Program-made: the position numbers and the translations under genes | Assembly: GCA_015520115.1 (NCBI GenBank) | Contig: WAQS01000005.1 | Location: forward strand, 1-5,927 | Origin: Ferroglobus sp. | Lineage (GTDB): Archaea; Halobacteriota; Archaeoglobi; Archaeoglobales; Archaeoglobaceae | Reading direction: 5' to 3' | DNA length: 5,927 bases | The notes under the pieces: model-generated | What the model was told of the DNA's origin: nothing | Databases searched by the model: none | What the model saw: only the letters and a program-made list of their open reading frames with translations | Shown here: positions 1-4,695 of the stretch, piece by piece | Layout of the letters: each line of letters opens with the position of its first letter | Position numbering within the stretch: position 1 is the stretch's first letter

Positions 1-1
1 C

Positions 2-232
2 TCCTGGGACAGCGAAAAAGATGAACACATAATGATAGGTTCCTCCAAAGTCCTCGAGGAAATAAGAAAAATGAGAGCTTGGAGTAGAAAAGAACTCGAA
101 AACGAATTAGAAAATAGAAAAAAAGTCCTCCAGTGGATGCTCGAAAACAACATAAGAGACTACAAAGAAGTAGCTAAAATAATACACGCATACCAAAACG
201 ATAAAGATAGCGTTTTGAGGATGATAGCATGA
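2..232 (+). CDS. GspE/FlaI-family secretion ATPase, C-terminal end (partial)
   Basis: The 5' end lies outside the window; 76 C-terminal residues are visible in the frame that opens at base 2. The tail resembles the extreme C-terminus of archaeal type II/IV secretion ATPases (GspE/TadA/FlaI group). It starts with a WD-x-EKDEHI strand, followed by a helical segment with the pattern SSKVLEEI..MR.WS, then ENRKKVLQWMLENNIRDY and KEVAKIIHAY, ending DSVLRMIA. The Walker A and B motifs would lie upstream and cannot be checked. In the family this hexameric cytoplasmic ATPase powers assembly of type IV pili, archaella or Tad-like fibres. The stop codon overlaps the start of the next gene (ATGA), whose product is the cognate membrane platform; this supports the family call and an operon with translational coupling. 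Whether the machine is a pilus, an archaellum or a secretion device cannot be told from the tail. Confidence 0.85.
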   Translation, partial: SWDSEKDEHIMIGSSKVLEEIRKMRAWSRKELENELENRKKVLQWMLENNIRDYKEVAKIIHAYQNDKDSVLRMIA

Positions 233-2130
233 TAAAGAACGAAAACGAGTTTACGAGACTTGCTTACAGAATTTTCGGAGAAAGAGCAAAGAGAAATCTT
301 ACAAAGTACTACGAACTTGGAAGAGACCTTCAAAGAGCTATGATAAACGTCCCTCCGGAAGTTTACGTAGCTACTCAAATGTTATTTTCAGTTATCCTCG
401 CCATTGTCGGGCTAATAATCGGCATAATAGCGGCGATAATAGTTATAAACTTCGTAGAGATTCCGAAATTCCAGATCTCCTTTCCAGAACCATTTCTCAG
501 TTACTGGCTGAAGTACAGAAAATTCTTCTGGGCGAGCGTTCTTGCAGCTCTTATTACAATTGCGATGTATTTCCTTGGAAAGTTCCTCTTCAAAATCTAC
601 CCAAGCTTCATTATTAGCGACAGAAAAAGCAAGATAAACCGTCTTTTGCCCCACGCCGTTATGTTCATGTACTCCCTCTCAAGGGGTGGAATGAGCATCC
701 TTGATATATTCAAATCGATAGCTGCTTACGAAGATGTGTACAGCGAGGTATCTAAGGAGTTTGCGAAAATCGTCAGAGATATAGAGATTCTTTCCAAAGA
801 CCTCAGAACGGCGCTAACGGAAGCTATAGAGAACACTCCATCAGAAAATCTAAAAGACCTGCTTCACGGACTCATAACAGTTATCGACAGCGGTGGAGAC
901 ATAACGAGTTATTTAGAGGAAAGAGCCGAGTTCTATCTTGAGAGAGCAAGACAGGAACAGAAAAGCTTCCTTGACTTCTTAAGCTTGATGGCAGAAAGTT
1001 ACATAACCGCATTCGTAGCTGGACCGCTCTTCTTAATTATAATTCAGACGGTCATGGCTGTTATGGGACAGGGAGACGAATTAATGCTTTACAGCATAAT
1101 CTATCTAATAATTCCAATCGGTTCGTTTATGTTCGCGATGGTAATAAAGCTCATAAGCCCAATGGAGAGCGGTGCTCCGCCGCTTATAAAAGAGAGGCAC
1201 AGAGTGAACCGAAACATCCTGCCGGAGGTGGAAAAGAAAGTTAACTCGTGGAAGTTCAGGAGAGAGTACCTAAATCCGATAAGGCTCCTTAAGAAGTATC
1301 CAGAAGCGATACTCCTTTTCAGCGTTCCAGCTGGGATGATTTTCATAATTCTCGGATTCCTGAACAATCCATTCTATCCGAGCATCGACTGGTTTTTCAA
1401 GTTTGATGACTACCTCTTTATCGCCTTAATTATAATGCTCTCCCCCTACGCCGTATTTTACGAGATTAAAAAGAGGCAATTGAACACAGCTTTAAAGCTC
1501 ACTCCGGTTTTCTTGAACAAGCTTGCATCAGCCAACGAGAGTGGTATGCCAATTCACAAGGCTATAGCTATGATCGCAAAGACGGAGACGAGCGCTTTGA
1601 AGAAAGAAATAGAGAAAATTAAACTCGATCTCGACTGGAAAATAAGCTTGGAGGACGCTTTAATAAGGTTCGCCAACAGAATAAGAGTTTTCGAATTGAC
1701 GAGGACGATAACCCTTCTTGTAGAAGCTTTGAGATCTACAGGAAACGTAACGGAAGTTTTGAGAATTTCAGCAAAAGATGCGAGTAATGCCGAGCTGTTG
1801 AGAAGGGAAAGACTCGGAAACATGTTCATGTACGTCATAATCATCTACATATCTTTCTTCGTGTTCATAGGCATAGTATACATAATCTCCACGACGTTCC
1901 TTTCGGTTCTCGCTGAAAGCACCGCTAAAATGCCCCAAGGCGGGTTCATGGGCTTGGCTTCGATAAGCGAGGAGTTTTACAGAAACGTGTTCATGCATGC
2001 AGCAGTTTTCCAGGGACTTTTCGCCGGACTTGTTGCCGGAGTTATGGGAGAAGGAAGCTTCTCCTCGGGAGTAAAGCATTCTGTTGTCATGCTAACCTTC
2101 GGCTACGTCCTTTTCACCCTCTTTATCTAA
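229..2130 (+). CDS. Type II/IV secretion platform protein with two GspF (T2SF) domains, TadC/FlaJ-like
   Basis: A 633-residue integral membrane protein, the expected inner-membrane platform on which the upstream ATPase acts. About nine membrane segments are visible, near residues 47-73, 100-123, 255-279, 286-309, 359-377, 393-412, 533-561, 587-606 and 615-633. Two cytoplasmic helical GspF domains lie near 135-250 and 415-530. They show internal symmetry: RGGMSILDIFKSIA (152-165) matches ESGMPIHKAIAMIA (437-450), and the VIDSGGDITSYLEERA region matches EALRSTGNVTEVLRISA. Archaeal FlaJ/TadC-type platforms commonly carry this duplication. The ATG start overlaps the ATPase stop (ATGA), and GAGGATGAT at 217-225 is a good Shine-Dalgarno site. 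The 3' end overlaps the convergent transporter gene by 39 bp; the overlap encodes the last membrane helix here. The family is clear, but the type of filament or cargo is unknown. Confidence 0.9.
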   Translation: MIKNENEFTRLAYRIFGERAKRNLTKYYELGRDLQRAMINVPPEVYVATQMLFSVILAIVGLIIGIIAAIIVINFVEIPKFQISFPEPFLSYWLKYRKFFWASVLAALITIAMYFLGKFLFKIYPSFIISDRKSKINRLLPHAVMFMYSLSRGGMSILDIFKSIAAYEDVYSEVSKEFAKIVRDIEILSKDLRTALTEAIENTPSENLKDLLHGLITVIDSGGDITSYLEERAEFYLERARQEQKSFLDFLSLMAESYITAFVAGPLFLIIIQTVMAVMGQGDELMLYSIIYLIIPIGSFMFAMVIKLISPMESGAPPLIKERHRVNRNILPEVEKKVNSWKFRREYLNPIRLLKKYPEAILLFSVPAGMIFIILGFLNNPFYPSIDWFFKFDDYLFIALIIMLSPYAVFYEIKKRQLNTALKLTPVFLNKLASANESGMPIHKAIAMIAKTETSALKKEIEKIKLDLDWKISLEDALIRFANRIRVFELTRTITLLVEALRSTGNVTEVLRISAKDASNAELLRRERLGNMFMYVIIIYISFFVFIGIVYIISTTFLSVLAESTAKMPQGGFMGLASISEEFYRNVFMHAAVFQGLFAGLVAGVMGEGSFSSGVKHSVVMLTFGYVLFTLFI

Positions 2131-2910
2131 AGTTGAGACGAAAGATGCAAGGAGAATCGTTGCTGCACCAATTAACTGTCTCAAATTCAGAACTTCCCCG
2201 AAAATCGAGTAACCTATGAAAGACGCAACAACCGGCTCTATCAAAGCTATTACAGCACCTCTTTCTTCTTTAACGAATCTCATTCCGTAACTCAGCAAAA
2301 CAAAGGGAATTGCAGTAGGAATTAACCCAAGAAAAACGTAAATCAGCTCAAAGTTGCGAACGTTAAGAGAGAAAGGAGCAAGCAAAACAGCTCCAACAAG
2401 AAGGTTTGAGAACGTTATTTGCAAAGAAGAGTAATCTTTCCTAAGTCTTCTGAGATAAGCAAAAAGAAATGCATAGAACAAACCAGAAAGAAATCCAAAA
2501 ATTACGCCGATATTAACTTCTCCGAAAGGGTATAGCATTAGAAAAAGTCCGGATACTCCCAAAAAAGTAACGGAAAGAGAAATTGCGGAGATCTCCCCTT
2601 TCAAAAGTTTGTAGGCGGAAATGTAAACTGGAGCCATGTAAAGGAGTAAAGCGGCGAAAGCTGCGTAGAGCATAGAAATTGCGGAAATGTAGAAAGCTAC
2701 AACTCCAGTGTTAACCGCTCCAAGTAAAAAAAGCTTCTTCGAAATTTTCGGTTTTTCTCTGAAAACAAGCATGAACAGAGAGACGAAGATCAATCCAAAG
2801 AAAACTCTGAGGAAAGTTATGGAGAAAGGCTGCAATTCGATATTTTTCACGAAATACGGGAGCGTTCCCATGAGAACAGCCGAGATAAGTACTGCTAAGC
2901 CACCTTTCAC
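2092..2910 (-). CDS. DMT-superfamily (EamA domain) transporter
   Basis: A 272-residue, very hydrophobic protein with ten predicted membrane helices in two five-helix EamA repeats (about residues 3-125 and 132-262). The first repeat has the typical opening GLAVLISAVLMGTLPYFVK and RVFFGLIF in helix 2. The second ends with the signature ALIEPVVASFIGYSIFGE, followed by the last helix LIGAATILLASF. Members of this family are cytoplasmic-membrane carriers exporting or importing metabolites such as amino acids or nucleotide sugars; the substrate cannot be inferred here. The start is a GTG at 2908-2910, needed to keep helix 1 whole; the next ATG (2869-2871) would cut into it. There is no Shine-Dalgarno sequence, but a TATA-like element lies about 25 bp upstream, so the mRNA is probably leaderless. 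The charged C-terminal tail (DKEGEKDVAEG) is encoded in the 39-bp overlap with the convergent platform gene. Confidence 0.9.
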   Translation of the reverse strand: MKGGLAVLISAVLMGTLPYFVKNIELQPFSITFLRVFFGLIFVSLFMLVFREKPKISKKLFLLGAVNTGVVAFYISAISMLYAAFAALLLYMAPVYISAYKLLKGEISAISLSVTFLGVSGLFLMLYPFGEVNIGVIFGFLSGLFYAFLFAYLRRLRKDYSSLQITFSNLLVGAVLLAPFSLNVRNFELIYVFLGLIPTAIPFVLLSYGMRFVKEERGAVIALIEPVVASFIGYSIFGEVLNLRQLIGAATILLASFVSTLDKEGEKDVAEG

Positions 2911-2930
2911 GAACCGTTATAAGAGGGAAG

Positions 2931-2939
2931 ATATTAAAA
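2931..2939 (-). promoter_or_regulatory. Candidate TATA box of the DMT transporter gene; possible SRP RNA termination zone
   Basis: On the minus strand this reads TTTTAATAT. Its centre is about 25 bp upstream of the GTG at 2910, the spacing expected between a TATA box and the start of a leaderless archaeal transcript. It also lies a few bases past the 3' end of the SRP RNA (2945) on the same strand, so the T-run could help end SRP RNA transcription. A second TATA-like stretch, CTTATAAC (2916-2923), is too close to the GTG to serve that start. Confidence 0.45.
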
Positions 2940-2944
2940 TGTTT

Positions 2945-3255
2945 GGTGGGCGCGCCTCCGGTCGACCCTTCCGGGCGGAGCTATCCGCTCCTCGGACTCT
3001 CCTCTCCGCACCCCCGAAAGCGCCGAACGTCCGGGGTTAGCCTGCTCCCTTCCGGGCCTGGGCCGGTCCCCCCGGCAAACACGGCGGACATCCCCTCCGG
3101 GAAGCCCAGCCGTGACCGCCGGCCCTTCGGGACGGAGATTCTACAAGCCCGAGGAGCTCTTCACCCCGCCCTTCCGGGCCTTCCTTCGGCTTCGGCCCCC
3201 GCATGACGACGGTTTCGGGTTACAGGGGACGCCGAACCCCCCGGCCTAGCCCACC
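2945..3255 (-). ncRNA. ffs: Archaeal signal recognition particle (7S/SRP) RNA
   Basis: About 311 nt and very GC-rich against an AT-rich background. The ends pair perfectly: GGTGGGC at the 5' end (3255-3249) with GCCCACC at the 3' end (2951-2945), giving the closing helix 1 typical of archaeal SRP RNA. The Alu-domain UGUAA motif is at 3224-3220 (minus strand). Helix 6 is a UCCC-GGAG-GGGA hairpin (3102-3091), the SRP19-binding type of tetraloop. Helix 8 carries the universal SRP54-binding sequence GGAAGGGAGCAGG (3053-3041), with a GGAA tetraloop and the asymmetric loop after it. The long helix 5 can be traced: GCTCCTCGG in the 5' arm has its complement in the 3' arm. The RNA scaffolds co-translational targeting of membrane and secreted proteins. 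Open reading frames crossing this gene are accidental. Confidence 0.97.
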
Positions 3256-3276
3256 ATAATATAATGTGCGACAAAG

Positions 3277-3284
3277 TATATTAA
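3277..3284 (-). promoter_or_regulatory. TATA box of the SRP RNA gene
   Basis: On the minus strand this reads TTAATATA, centred about 25 bp upstream of the paired 5' end of the SRP RNA (3255). This is the standard archaeal TATA-to-start distance. It sits in the 39-bp gap between the end of the winged-helix gene and the RNA, which indicates that the SRP RNA has its own promoter. Confidence 0.8.
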
Positions 3285-3294
3285 TGTTTGCTCT

Positions 3295-3615
3295 CTAAAA
3301 TTTTGTCTTCTTTTTTACTATTTCCGCCAAAACTCTTCCCTCGTCGGTCAGACTAATTTTATCTCCAACCGAAATGCACGAAGCTTTTTCGAGAACGTCG
3401 AGATGAAATCTAAGAAGTTTTTCATCAATCTTCAGCTCCCTTTTCAATTCATCCAAGCTCTTTTCACTTTCATCAAGCAAAGCGAGAATTTTCCTCCGTA
3501 TCGAATTCGATATAGCCATTTTAAACCTTCTCCTGTACTCCTCAGCTTCTTCGGTCGATTTTGCCGAAATCCACTCCTCGAACTTCACAAGGAGTGTTTG
3601 GAAAATCAGTACCAA
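3295..3615 (-). CDS. Small winged-helix (ArsR-like) DNA-binding regulator
   Basis: Up to 106 residues. A helical N-terminus is followed by a winged helix-turn-helix domain from about residue 33. SNSIRRKILALLDESEKSLDELKRELKIDEKLLRFHLDVLEKA holds the helix preceding the HTH, the HTH and the recognition helix. ISVGDKISLTDEGRVLAEIV then forms the wing and last helix, as in ArsR/MarR-like archaeal regulators. No metal-binding Cys pair is seen; the single Cys is in the linker to the wing, so the effector is unknown. Start choice is uncertain. The frame opens at a TTG (3613-3615) giving the N-terminus MVLIFQTLLVK; a GTG at 3586-3588 (97 residues, VKFEEWISAK) looks more natural; an ATG at 3517-3519 would leave only the HTH domain. 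The gene is transcribed toward the SRP RNA and divergently from the RHH gene at 3779. Its target is not evident. Confidence 0.75.
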   Translation of the reverse strand: MVLIFQTLLVKFEEWISAKSTEEAEEYRRRFKMAISNSIRRKILALLDESEKSLDELKRELKIDEKLLRFHLDVLEKASCISVGDKISLTDEGRVLAEIVKKKTKF

Positions 3616-3618
3616 AAC

Positions 3619-3641
3619 GTTATCCCTAAATTATTCATAAC
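3619..3641. repeat. Inverted repeat GTTAT-N13-ATAAC upstream of the winged-helix gene
   Basis: Five-base arms GTTAT (3619-3623) and ATAAC (3637-3641) flank an AT-rich core just upstream of the winged-helix gene, where its promoter should lie. The spacing would suit a dimeric regulator, possibly the gene's own product. The arms are short, so chance is a real alternative. Confidence 0.25.
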
Positions 3642-3764
3642 ATTTACTTAATCTTTACTTTCTTCGGCAGAAAAGTCTCGTTGTCAAATATCCCAATGCA
3701 AAAAATCGCATGAAAACAACAGTTTCTCGAATTGATCAAATTAAAGATCTTTCATACTTTTGAA

Positions 3765-3770
3765 GAGGTG
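3765..3770 (+). promoter_or_regulatory. Strong Shine-Dalgarno site for the upstream ATG of the RHH gene
   Basis: GAGGTG lies 8 bases before the ATG at 3779 and matches the complement of the archaeal 16S rRNA 3' end. It is the main argument for starting the RHH gene at 3779 rather than at the ATG at 3827. Confidence 0.55.
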
Positions 3771-3778
3771 GAACGGCT

Positions 3779-4147
3779 ATGACCTATCTCCAAAACACTT
3801 TTATACATCTTTATACAAGTTTATACATGCAACGATACGTTTACCCTGTTGACCTTACCGAGGTTGAGAAGGAGCTCAACCTAATTGTTGAAAAGCTGAA
3901 GGTTTCGAAGGCTGAAGCCATAAGAGAGGCGATAAGGCATTTTGCCGAGGAGCTGAAAGGAATCGAAGTTGTTGAGCTAAGGGAAATACCAAAAGAGCAA
4001 GCTAAGAAAGAGATTCTCGAATACATCAAGGGGAAGGATAGAGTTTGGGCTGATGAAATCGCTGAAGCTTTACGACTTGATTTGAGCTTGGTCAACGACA
4101 TTTTAATGGAGCTGTGGAGTGAAGGTTATGTCGAGCCAGAGGATTGA
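3779..4147 (+). CDS. Ribbon-helix-helix (CopG/Arc-type) regulator with a winged-helix-like C-terminal domain
   Basis: 122 residues as drawn. After a 16-residue leader comes an RHH domain: strand QRYVYPVDL (about 18-26), helix TEVEKELNLIVEKLK and helix KAEAIREAIRHFAEELK (to about 60). A linker (VVELREIPKEQ) leads to a second DNA-binding-like unit, KKEILEYIKGKDRVWADEIAEALRLDLSLVNDILMELWSEGYVEP, which reads as a small winged helix-turn-helix. RHH proteins bind DNA as dimers by inserting the strand into the major groove, and often repress their own genes. The start is ambiguous. The ATG at 3779 has a strong Shine-Dalgarno site, but the ATG at 3827 begins right at the RHH strand and lies about 25 bp after a TTTATA box, fitting a leaderless mRNA of 106 codons. 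The 3' end overlaps the next small ORF by 20 bp, suggesting an operon. Confidence 0.82.
   Translation: MTYLQNTFIHLYTSLYMQRYVYPVDLTEVEKELNLIVEKLKVSKAEAIREAIRHFAEELKGIEVVELREIPKEQAKKEILEYIKGKDRVWADEIAEALRLDLSLVNDILMELWSEGYVEPED
3800..3829 (+). repeat. Three tandem 10-bp repeats (TTTATACANN), candidate operator/TATA array
   Basis: Three head-to-tail units, TTTATACATC (3800-3809), TTTATACAAG (3810-3819) and TTTATACATG (3820-3829), share eight identical bases each. The last unit contains the ATG at 3827. Ten bases is not a multiple of three, so the repeat is not preserved at protein level even if translation starts at 3779; this argues for a DNA-level role. The spacing is about one helical turn, as expected for stacked RHH dimers. 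The first unit is also placed to act as a TATA box for a transcript starting near 3827. Confidence 0.75.
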
Positions 4148-4295
4148 AGGGGAGAAAATTCGCTGCGTTGGAAGAAAAGTAAGCAAACCAAGGCTTATAC
4201 ATCAGAGTGGAAGGCATAGAGCTATTGAAATATTCGTGGAGGGAAGACCAGCAAGAGCCGAAGTCGTCAGAGTTTGGAGAGTTCTGAAATCTTAA
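4128..4295 (+). CDS. Small basic 55-residue protein of unknown function
   Basis: I do not recognise this gene. ATG at 4128-4130, TAA at 4293-4295. The product starts MSSQRIEGEKIRCVGRK and ends with two probable beta strands, RAIEIFVEGR and AEVVRVWRVL. It is rich in Arg and Lys with one Cys, two His and one Trp, and has no membrane segment. The start overlaps the end of the RHH gene by 20 bp. It is preceded by GGAG (4116-4119) at a suitable distance of 8 bases, so translation coupled to the RHH gene is likely. Codon choice (AGA/AGG arginines, ATA) matches the neighbouring genes. The strand-rich, positively charged character would fit a small nucleic-acid-binding protein or a partner of the RHH regulator, for example in a toxin-antitoxin-like pair, but nothing visible proves either. 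It could also be a non-coding open frame. Confidence 0.55.
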   Translation: MSSQRIEGEKIRCVGRKVSKPRLIHQSGRHRAIEIFVEGRPARAEVVRVWRVLKS

Positions 4296-4319
4296 ACCGG
4301 GCTTGTTTGTTACTACCCC

Positions 4320-4327
4320 TTTATATA
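4320..4327 (+). promoter_or_regulatory. TATA box upstream of the second RHH-like ORF
   Basis: TTTATATA, within CCCTTTATATACC, is a near-consensus archaeal TATA box in the 65-bp gap after the 55-codon ORF. The expected start of transcription is about 25 bp downstream, near 4350, which is the left edge of the three 10-bp repeats and 10 bases before the ATG at 4361. Confidence 0.7.
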
Positions 4328-4350
4328 CCTTGGAGGACCAACAAGACATT

Positions 4351-4380
4351 GTGAACGTCCATGAACGTCAGTGGACGTCC
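4351..4380 (+). repeat. Three tandem 10-bp repeats (rTGrACGTCm), candidate operator
   Basis: Units GTGAACGTCC (4351-4360), ATGAACGTCA (4361-4370) and GTGGACGTCC (4371-4380) follow one another with no gap and differ at only three positions. The second unit begins with the ATG of the RHH-like ORF. The array begins where transcription from the TATA box at 4320 should start. A bound protein would therefore block initiation, the classic layout of archaeal repression. Confidence 0.75.
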
Positions 4381-4657
4381 ACATGAAAAAGAAAGGAAAA
4401 AGCCGGAATCGCCGAAAAAAGCTCAACCAGACCGTTCAAAAATTCGCATGACAGTATGGTTTGAACCTGAAGTATACTACTGGCTTAAAGAAAACGTTTC
4501 TAACATCTCCAAATTCGTTAACAACGTCTTAAAATCGATAAAACATCAAATCCAGCCTGCTTTTGTTCTCATTGGACGATACGAGCCATGCGGGGGGTGG
4601 GATTTGAACCCACGAACCCCTACGGGACCGGACCCTAAATCCGGCGCCTTTTCCTGA
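4361..4657 (+). CDS. Short RHH-like DNA-binding ORF with a C-terminus running antisense through tRNA-Leu
   Basis: 98 residues. A charged, Lys/Pro-rich N-terminal tail (residues 1-28) is followed by a likely ribbon-helix-helix unit at about 28-62. It has strand KIRMTVWFEP, helix EVYYWLKENV, a turn SNIS and helix KFVNNVLKSIKHQ, resembling VapB/CopG-type antitoxins and plasmid repressors. From residue 77 on the frame is simply the opposite strand of the tRNA-Leu gene (GGWDLNPRTP is a typical tRNA-antisense translation), and the stop at 4655-4657 lies inside the tRNA. The native C-terminus has probably been lost or replaced, or the protein extends fortuitously. The start at ATG 4361 lies about 37 bp after a TATA box and has no nearby Shine-Dalgarno site; GGAGG at 4332-4336 is too far away. 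No toxin partner is visible. It could be a functional small repressor or a decaying remnant. Confidence 0.6.
   Translation: MNVSGRPHEKERKKPESPKKAQPDRSKIRMTVWFEPEVYYWLKENVSNISKFVNNVLKSIKHQIQPAFVLIGRYEPCGGWDLNPRTPTGPDPKSGAFS
4371..4382. repeat. Perfect 12-bp palindrome GTGGACGTCCAC
   Basis: The third repeat unit plus the next two bases form a perfect 12-bp palindrome, GTGGACGTCCAC, inside the first codons of the RHH-like ORF. The two upstream units give only imperfect versions. It could be the strongest half of a symmetric protein site. Confidence 0.7.
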
Positions 4658-4672
4658 CTCGGCAACCCCCGC
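4589..4672 (-). tRNA. tRNA-Leu (anticodon UAG)
   Basis: On the minus strand, the acceptor GCGGGGG (4672-4666) pairs fully with CCCCCGC (4596-4590), and the discriminator is A (4589), as expected for leucine. The D-stem is GCC/GGC. The anticodon stem CCGGA/TCCGG closes the loop TTTAGGG, with anticodon TAG at 4637-4635, reading CUA (and other CUN) codons. A long variable arm (CCC-GTA-GGG) marks a class II tRNA. The T-arm is GTGGG-TTCAAAT-CCCAC. The 3' CCA is not encoded and there is no intron. The gene's 3' end points toward the cluster of small DNA-binding genes. Confidence 0.97.
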
Positions 4673-4695
4673 AGCAAAGGATTATTGGAGTGTTA

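Noticed and set aside
1768..2079. 103-codon minus-strand frame inside the platform gene
   Set aside because: Antisense to a strongly conserved GspF domain; a composition artefact.
2708..3206. Long plus-strand open frames across the transporter 5' end and the GC-rich SRP region
   Set aside because: They are antisense to the transporter and the SRP RNA. The product is low-complexity Pro/Arg/Ser/Gly sequence caused by GC-rich structural RNA.
3403..3651. 82-codon plus-strand frame opposite the winged-helix gene
   Set aside because: It is a shadow of a recognisable HTH protein, and its Phe/Leu/Ile-rich product resembles no domain.
3731..3743. Near-palindrome AATTGATCAAATT with core TTGATCAA as an operator
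   Set aside because: Only the 8-bp core is perfect, in AT-rich DNA, and it is not placed relative to a clear promoter. Chance is a sufficient explanation.
4092..4349. 85-codon minus-strand frame opposite the 55-codon ORF
   Set aside because: No promoter or ribosome site and unusual codon and amino-acid composition; the plus-strand 55-codon ORF with Shine-Dalgarno and overlap is more credible.
3800..4380. CRISPR array or minisatellite explanation for the 10-bp repeats
   Set aside because: The units are contiguous with no spacers, only three copies each, and are tied to start codons. CRISPR repeats are longer and separated by unique spacers.
3616..4588. Attachment-site duplication of the tRNA 3' end within the window
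   Set aside because: I looked for a second copy of the T-arm/acceptor sequence and found none, so an integrated element stays a hypothesis.
4589..4672. Reading the tRNA as tRNA-Ser because of its long variable arm
   Set aside because: The anticodon loop TTTAGGG gives UAG and the discriminator is A, both indicating leucine.
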